Shown here piece after piece: positions 60,801 through 64,000 of a DNA stretch of 64,000 bases (positions are counted from its first letter, which is position 1; each line of letters begins with the position of its first letter). Origin of the DNA: Acidobacteriaceae bacterium (GTDB lineage Bacteria; Acidobacteriota; Terriglobia; Terriglobales; Acidobacteriaceae); NCBI GenBank assembly GCA_003134655.1, contig PLBY01000068.1, positions 62,001-126,000 on the forward strand. Reading direction: 5' to 3'. The position numbers were made by a program, and so were the translations under genes. The notes under the pieces were generated by a model. The model saw only the letters and a program-made list of their open reading frames with translations, was not told the DNA's origin and searched no databases.

Positions 60801-60982
60801 TGCTTGGGCTGATTCCAATGGCGTTGAAACTCGGGGCAGGCAGCGAGGCATATGCTCCGCTAGCACGCTCCATCATCGGTGGGTTGCTCGTATCCGTAGT
60901 TGTTACGGTGTACTTGGTGCCCGCAGCTTATCTCTGGTTTCACAACAAGGAAGAAGACACCGCGAAGGAGATTTCAGCGTGA
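57839..60982 (+). CDS. RND multidrug/metabolite efflux pump (AcrB/MdtB-like)
   Basis: A 1047-residue proton-driven pump with twelve expected membrane helices. The start RYPFLIIVICLIVAIVGTVT is helix 1. Porter-domain motifs include VPGASVPQPFGGRYRQIMVY and QIASVPGASV. The central helices have GLILTGLMVLLFLGSMRATA. The helix 4 segment ALAFSRLIDNSVVVLENIFR has SRLIDNS where AcrB-type HAE pumps usually have two adjacent aspartates (DD), so the proton-relay residues differ. The second half repeats the architecture (VILVYLILVAQFASFLDPFI, MMVGIVVSNSILIVEFTRQL). Substrate is unknown. Confidence 0.92.
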   Translation: MPRFAIRYPFLIIVICLIVAIVGTVTLFRMPVDLFPPINIPVVVVATFYSGMPPQQIENDITNPFERFFTLGSGIDHIESRSLPGVSLIKIYFQPGTDPNADLSNISNLAMADLRRLPPGTLPPVVLKFDASSLPVCLITLKGEGLNETQLRDLGQYNVRNQIASVPGASVPQPFGGRYRQIMVYVDPLKLEAHELSAMDVVRTINDSNVILPAGDVKIGPIDYNLYTNSQVPTTQQINDMPVKTVGNASVLVRDIGFAKDAQQIQTNIVRVDGQRSVYLPILKQGGDTNTIAVVNGIKDALSNLVDIPKQLVTKVVFDQSVFVKVAIENLLHEGAIGLILTGLMVLLFLGSMRATAAVFLSIPLSALAAFVAIGAGGGTVNTMVLGGLALAFSRLIDNSVVVLENIFRHLEMGEPATVAAEKGGQEVSMAVLAATLTTAIVFFPVIFLYGVSRFLFVALAVAVVLSLFASYFVAMTVVPLFCAKLIKKHQADEEVGEGSIGARFGAVARKFNILFEQMLGKYDRTLKLALIRPVATVVGLAGVSLLCFSMTPLLGVAFFPRTDPGQFVINVKAPSGTRIELTNGYIKRVEGIIREVVPPNELSMVVSNIGITPDFSAIYTPNSAPHTAFVQVSLKDDHKIGSYEYMNRVRQRLNDEMPELSAYFQSGGLVDAVLNMGMPAPIDVQVSSSSLGKSYAVASQIAESVRKLPAASDILIPQDIDYPALQLDIDREKASLAGLSQKEVVDNVITALTSNGMIAPNYWIDPKSGNPYMLTVQYPEDAVKTIEDLRQIPLRAAKSKQPTALDTVVNVKTISTPTEVDHYQLFRVIDLYVSPKSEDLGVLSGQIEKIVANLKLQEGVRVNLRGSVQNMWSSFRSFGLGLLLAVVLVYLILVAQFASFLDPFIILLAVPPGLAGVLLFLLATGTTLNVMSLMGVVMMVGIVVSNSILIVEFTRQLRAQGKPLHEAVAVASRLRLRPVLMTSLATLLGLIPMALKLGAGSEAYAPLARSIIGGLLVSVVVTVYLVPAAYLWFHNKEEDTAKEISA

Positions 60983-62316
60983 CTCGACCTCTGTTCATCG
61001 TTTGGGGAGTCCTGAGTGCGGTCATCTGCGTGGGGCAATCTACGACATTGGAGCAGAACCCCATGGGCGCGCCGCGCACGATTTCGAATCCGAACGCCGT
61101 CACTCATTTGTCCCTGAAAGATGCAGAAGCGCTCGCATTGAAAAACAATCCAGCAATCTCTGTGGCGCGACTCAATGCACTGGCGTCGGAGCAGGTAACG
61201 CGGGGCGTGCGCTCGAGTCTTTGGCCACAGGCGTATGCCAACCTTACCGTGGTCGATGCCCGAGACAACAGCCGCATCACCGCCGGAGCATTGAACAATC
61301 CGATCATTTACACCCGGGCTGCCGGCGGGGCCACAGTGAGCCAACTCATCACAGATTTTGGCCACACCACAAACCTGATTGCTAGCGCCCGCCTGCAGGC
61401 AAAGGCCGAAGCTGAGAACGCAGCTGCCACGAAACAAGACGTTTTACTCGCGGTCGATCAGGCCTTCTACAACACATTGCAGGCGCACGCTGTGCTTCGA
61501 GTAGCAGAGCAGACCGTAGCCTCGCGACAACTCCTGGCTGATCAGGTCTCAGCGCTCACGAACAGCAAACTAAAGTCAGAGTTGGACTTGAGCTTCGCGA
61601 ACGTGAATCTGGCGCAGGCAAAGCTTCTCTACTTGGACGCGCTAAACAATGTCAAAGCTTCCGAGGCGGCGCTTTCGGCGATTCTGGGATACTCCACCCT
61701 GGAAATATTTGAACTCGTGAATGATGCGGATCCGCTGACCCAACCACCCGCCGACGTCAATCAACTGATTGCCGATGCGTTTGCGAAGCGTCCCGAGATT
61801 CTTGCGTTGGAGTTTCAGTCGGAATCTGCGGAGAAGCTGCACCGGGCAGAGCATGATCAGTTGTATCCGACGATCAGCGCTCTGGGGGCGTTTGGAGATT
61901 CTCCAGTGCGTGACGATCGAGTCTACGGGCCTTACGGCGCGGTGGGAGTAAACGTAGAGATTCCGGTATTCAATGGCTTCCTCTATTCGGCAAAGTCACA
62001 CGAAGCAGATCTGCGAGCCCAAGCCGCCACGCAACGTCTGATGGATCTCCGGAATCGTATCTCGCGAGATGTCCGCACGAGTTGGCTCACTGCGAGCACG
62101 GCATTCGACCGCGTGAGCGTGAGCGAGCAGTTACTGGCTCAGGCGAACACGGCTCTCGATCTTGCGCAGACGCGTTACAAGCTAGGCCTGAGTTCGATCG
62201 TCGAACTGAGCCAAGCACAGCTCCAGCAAACTCAAGCCGAGATCGGAAGCGCACAGGCGGGATATGAATACCGATTGGCCTTGTCCGTTCTCCGTTACCA
62301 GACTTCTGGGCTGTAA
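60979..62316 (+). CDS. TolC-like outer-membrane efflux protein
   Basis: A 445-residue outer-membrane factor. The GTG at 60979 has GAAGGAG 8 bases upstream and overlaps the pump stop. The frame runs 525 bases further upstream inside the pump gene but is not coding there. A short signal peptide (MTRPLFIVWGVLSAVICVGQ) is followed by two OEP repeats: SLKDAEALALKNNPAISVAR to about 255, and QLIADAFAKRPEILALEF to the end. Coiled-coil segments such as LAQANTALDLAQTRYKLGLS and IVELSQAQLQQTQAEIGSAQ are diagnostic. It completes the tripartite pump. Confidence 0.92.
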   Translation: MTRPLFIVWGVLSAVICVGQSTTLEQNPMGAPRTISNPNAVTHLSLKDAEALALKNNPAISVARLNALASEQVTRGVRSSLWPQAYANLTVVDARDNSRITAGALNNPIIYTRAAGGATVSQLITDFGHTTNLIASARLQAKAEAENAAATKQDVLLAVDQAFYNTLQAHAVLRVAEQTVASRQLLADQVSALTNSKLKSELDLSFANVNLAQAKLLYLDALNNVKASEAALSAILGYSTLEIFELVNDADPLTQPPADVNQLIADAFAKRPEILALEFQSESAEKLHRAEHDQLYPTISALGAFGDSPVRDDRVYGPYGAVGVNVEIPVFNGFLYSAKSHEADLRAQAATQRLMDLRNRISRDVRTSWLTASTAFDRVSVSEQLLAQANTALDLAQTRYKLGLSSIVELSQAQLQQTQAEIGSAQAGYEYRLALSVLRYQTSGL

Positions 62317-62406
62317 GCACGGGTGAGGTAGTAGCCGGGTAAGGACGAATTTGCGTTCGGGGGCGAGTGCTGCGATGAGATGAGGCCCGCTTCGTCCCAG
62401 AAGAGA

Positions 62407-63345
62407 TCAGTGGCCCGTAAAAAACTCCGTCATATCAGGCGCCGCCGCGGCCAAGCCCGGGAACGAATTGACTCCAGAGCCAGTGAGGATGAGCCGCAGC
62501 ACGCTCTGATGCTGGTAAAACGTCTGGGACTGGAAGTTCTTCTTGGCATTCGAACTGATAATGAGAGTGGCGACTTGCCCGCCGCCATGGTTCAAGTCGG
62601 TCTGATCTCCTTCATCGAAGGTGATAATCAGCAGGCCGCTCGCCTGAAACGCCGGGCTCGCGATCAGCGGCGCGACGTTAGTTTGCAGCCAGGCATCGGC
62701 CTGGGCGAGAGTGCCATCGTGGGCGTCGTCCATGAGGTTGGGCGCGACGAAAGAATATTGAGGTAGCGTGTTGCTGGCGAGATCCGTCGTGAATTGTGTA
62801 AAAGGCACAATATTGGCGGCCTGCGAGCTGTCGCTCTGTACGTCAGATAGATACGTGAATGGGTTGTGACGGCGGACGTAAAGACCCGAATCACCACCTA
62901 CATAACCGACCGAAGGAAGAGACTCAGCATACGATTTCCAGGTCTTGCCCGCCTTCACCAGCTCGCGGGCGACGTTGTCGTCGCTGATGGTGCCCGAGAA
63001 ATTGTCGTCGAACGTCTCAATTAAACCGGTGGTAAGCATGAGATAGTTCGGCATCGAAAAATGCGCGTCGGCGAAGTATTGTGCCGCGAGGCCGTACTGC
63101 GAGGCCAGGCTGTTGAAGTAGGGCATGGACGAATTGGGGCCCATTACGTCGGCGTAGCTGTGATTTTCCTCGACTACCAGGATGACGTGGCTGAAAGTCG
63201 GCTGACCCGTCGGAACCGTCGGAACCGATGTCTGAATCTTGGTGGATCCTCCGCCACACGCGAGTTCCAGCGCTGCCAGCGCACACAGAATCAACACCGA
63301 AAAGAAGGTTCTAGATGAGGAGGGAGATCTAACCCACAATGACAT
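62407..63345 (-). CDS. Secreted phosphoesterase (acid phosphatase/phospholipase C-like)
   Basis: A 312-residue exported protein. The N-terminus is a signal with a possible lipobox (LCALAALELACGGGS). The catalytic domain starts FSHVILVVEENHSYADVMGP, the metal-binding E-x-x-x-[FY] style of the phosphoesterase (alkaline-phosphatase-like) family. It continues with FSMPNYLMLTTG, VAPNLMDDAHDGTL (metal ligands) and LLIITFDEGDQTDLNHGGGQ. It probably releases phosphate from lipids or other esters in the periplasm. It is convergent with the efflux operon, 90 bases away. Confidence 0.85.
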   Translation of the reverse strand: MSLWVRSPSSSRTFFSVLILCALAALELACGGGSTKIQTSVPTVPTGQPTFSHVILVVEENHSYADVMGPNSSMPYFNSLASQYGLAAQYFADAHFSMPNYLMLTTGLIETFDDNFSGTISDDNVARELVKAGKTWKSYAESLPSVGYVGGDSGLYVRRHNPFTYLSDVQSDSSQAANIVPFTQFTTDLASNTLPQYSFVAPNLMDDAHDGTLAQADAWLQTNVAPLIASPAFQASGLLIITFDEGDQTDLNHGGGQVATLIISSNAKKNFQSQTFYQHQSVLRLILTGSGVNSFPGLAAAAPDMTEFFTGH

Positions 63346-63405
63346 ACGGCTCCTTTGCCGGAGCTTGGATGTTACAGTTTCCTCAAACGTTGCCGAATAG
63401 AGGTG

Positions 63406-64000
63406 TTATTTGTTTTCCTGCTCTTTCGGCTTCGTGAGATCCAGCCCGAACTGGGGGTGCTCATACGTTCCTGTGATGTGGACAGGAACGACCTCACCTT
63501 TCCTCTTCTTCTTGAAAAAGGGATCTATCGCCTTCAGCAGCAACGCCTTCACGCCGGTAGTAGTCTTAGAAATCTTTGTATCGACACGCATCCTGCCGTG
63601 AAAATCGATCCTGTGATTGAGAATGTTGTACGTGCCATACATGTGCGCCGAAGCCCCTGGCACGCCGAAGGAAAGATCGGAGAATGTTGCGATTCCGCGT
63701 TCCATCGCGACTTCCCCCTTGAGACCGGTGAGAACGGTTTCGGCGTCCTCCATCTTCTCGCCCTTCGCTCCGGCGCTCAATTCGTCCACACTCTTCTGTG
63801 TTTCTGCTTTCGAGAACGTGCCGTCGTCAATCCCAAACGCTCCCTGCAGCTTCACCTTTTCGAGGAAAGGCTCCTTCCCTGGGGGGAGCTCTGCTTTGGC
63901 CTTGAGGGCAATCTCGCCCGACATCGGCGACGGACGATCTTTAACGAACAAGCCGAGAATGTCTTCGATTCTCCCTCGCCGGGCGGTCAGATCGATCAGT
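63406..64000 (-). CDS. AsmA-like protein, C-terminal part (cut by window edge)
   Basis: 198 residues of the C-terminal end of a larger protein whose frame continues past the right edge without a stop. It includes LIDLTARRGRIEDILGLFVK, GEIALKAKAELPPGKEPFLE, LQGAFGIDDGTFSKAETQKS and GTYNILNHRIDFHGRMRVDT, ending GTYEHPQFGLDLTKPKEQEN. This is the pattern of the AsmA C-terminal region, of proteins involved in envelope lipid homeostasis. A TTG or ATG within this stretch is internal, not the start. Confidence 0.75.
   Translation of the reverse strand, partial: LIDLTARRGRIEDILGLFVKDRPSPMSGEIALKAKAELPPGKEPFLEKVKLQGAFGIDDGTFSKAETQKSVDELSAGAKGEKMEDAETVLTGLKGEVAMERGIATFSDLSFGVPGASAHMYGTYNILNHRIDFHGRMRVDTKISKTTTGVKALLLKAIDPFFKKKRKGEVVPVHITGTYEHPQFGLDLTKPKEQENK

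Noticed and set aside
60454-60978. Upstream extension of the outer-membrane factor frame
   Set aside because: It lies inside the pump gene in another frame. The GTG at 60979 has a strong ribosome site and a signal peptide.

Overview
The window looks like an acidobacterial chromosome (Acidobacteriota, Terriglobia/Koribacter-Sulfotelmatobacter type). By eye the DNA is about 58-60 % GC. The lineage call rests on gene content: a DUF2934-Hsp20 protein, an Oar-like TonB receptor remnant with a carboxypeptidase-regulatory-like domain, many SpoIIE/LuxR/CheB-type signalling genes, a Prok-RING ubiquitin-like operon and intergenic hairpin repeats. No species can be named from the sequence alone.

Layout. 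0-9 kb is mostly minus-strand housekeeping: fmt (cut by the left edge), def, aroC, a haloacid-dehalogenase-like protein, a YhaM-type HD exoribonuclease, a SurA/PrsA-like foldase, a SpoIIE phosphatase and a TPR-gluzincin protein, with a LuxR response regulator on the plus strand. 9-15 kb has an M1 aminopeptidase, a stand-alone receiver, CheB and a GGDEF protein. 15-18.4 kb holds an FdhF/YdeP molybdopterin oxidoreductase, a 53-residue two-zinc-knuckle protein and a membrane protein. 18.4-24.9 kb is an accessory island beginning at tRNA-Ser(GCU): a HEPN-motif protein, a chimeric beta-rich ORF, a fibronectin-III protein and a decayed alpha-2-macroglobulin-like gene.

25-31.4 kb is a hoxEFUYH operon for a group 3d NAD-linked [NiFe] hydrogenase whose HoxF is fused to a GltD/NfnB-like flavoprotein. 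31.6-32.3 kb holds a frameshifted LytTR gene and a glycosidase remnant.

32.4-38.9 kb is the most striking region. It is a tight plus-strand operon encoding a membrane trypsin-like protease, a ubiquitin-like protein, an E1-like enzyme, a membrane-tethered JAMM isopeptidase, a membrane FHA protein, a Prok-RING protein, a TM2 membrane segment, a GYF_2 membrane protein and an E2-like enzyme. This is a complete, largely membrane-anchored bacterial ubiquitin-like conjugation system. Two C9 tracts interrupt or alter reading frames in it.

40-45.9 kb is a carbamoyl-phosphate/ornithine operon: cDPGS-like GTPase, OTCase, carbamate kinase, ATCase and ornithine aminotransferase. 53.4-45.9 kb (minus) is a ten-gene run from hsp20 through osmC into a group 3b hydBGDA hydrogenase and its maturation protease. 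The hox, carbamoyl-phosphate and hsp20-hyd operons each carry a CRP-type palindrome (TGTGA-N6-TCACA or one mismatch) upstream, which suggests a shared regulon for low-oxygen or starvation metabolism.

54-64 kb holds an RpiR/SIS regulator, a broken TonB-receptor gene behind a consensus sigma70-like promoter, an RND efflux operon (adaptor, pump, outer-membrane factor), a secreted phosphoesterase and an AsmA-like gene cut by the right edge. No CRISPR array, intact insertion sequence, integrase or rRNA was seen.
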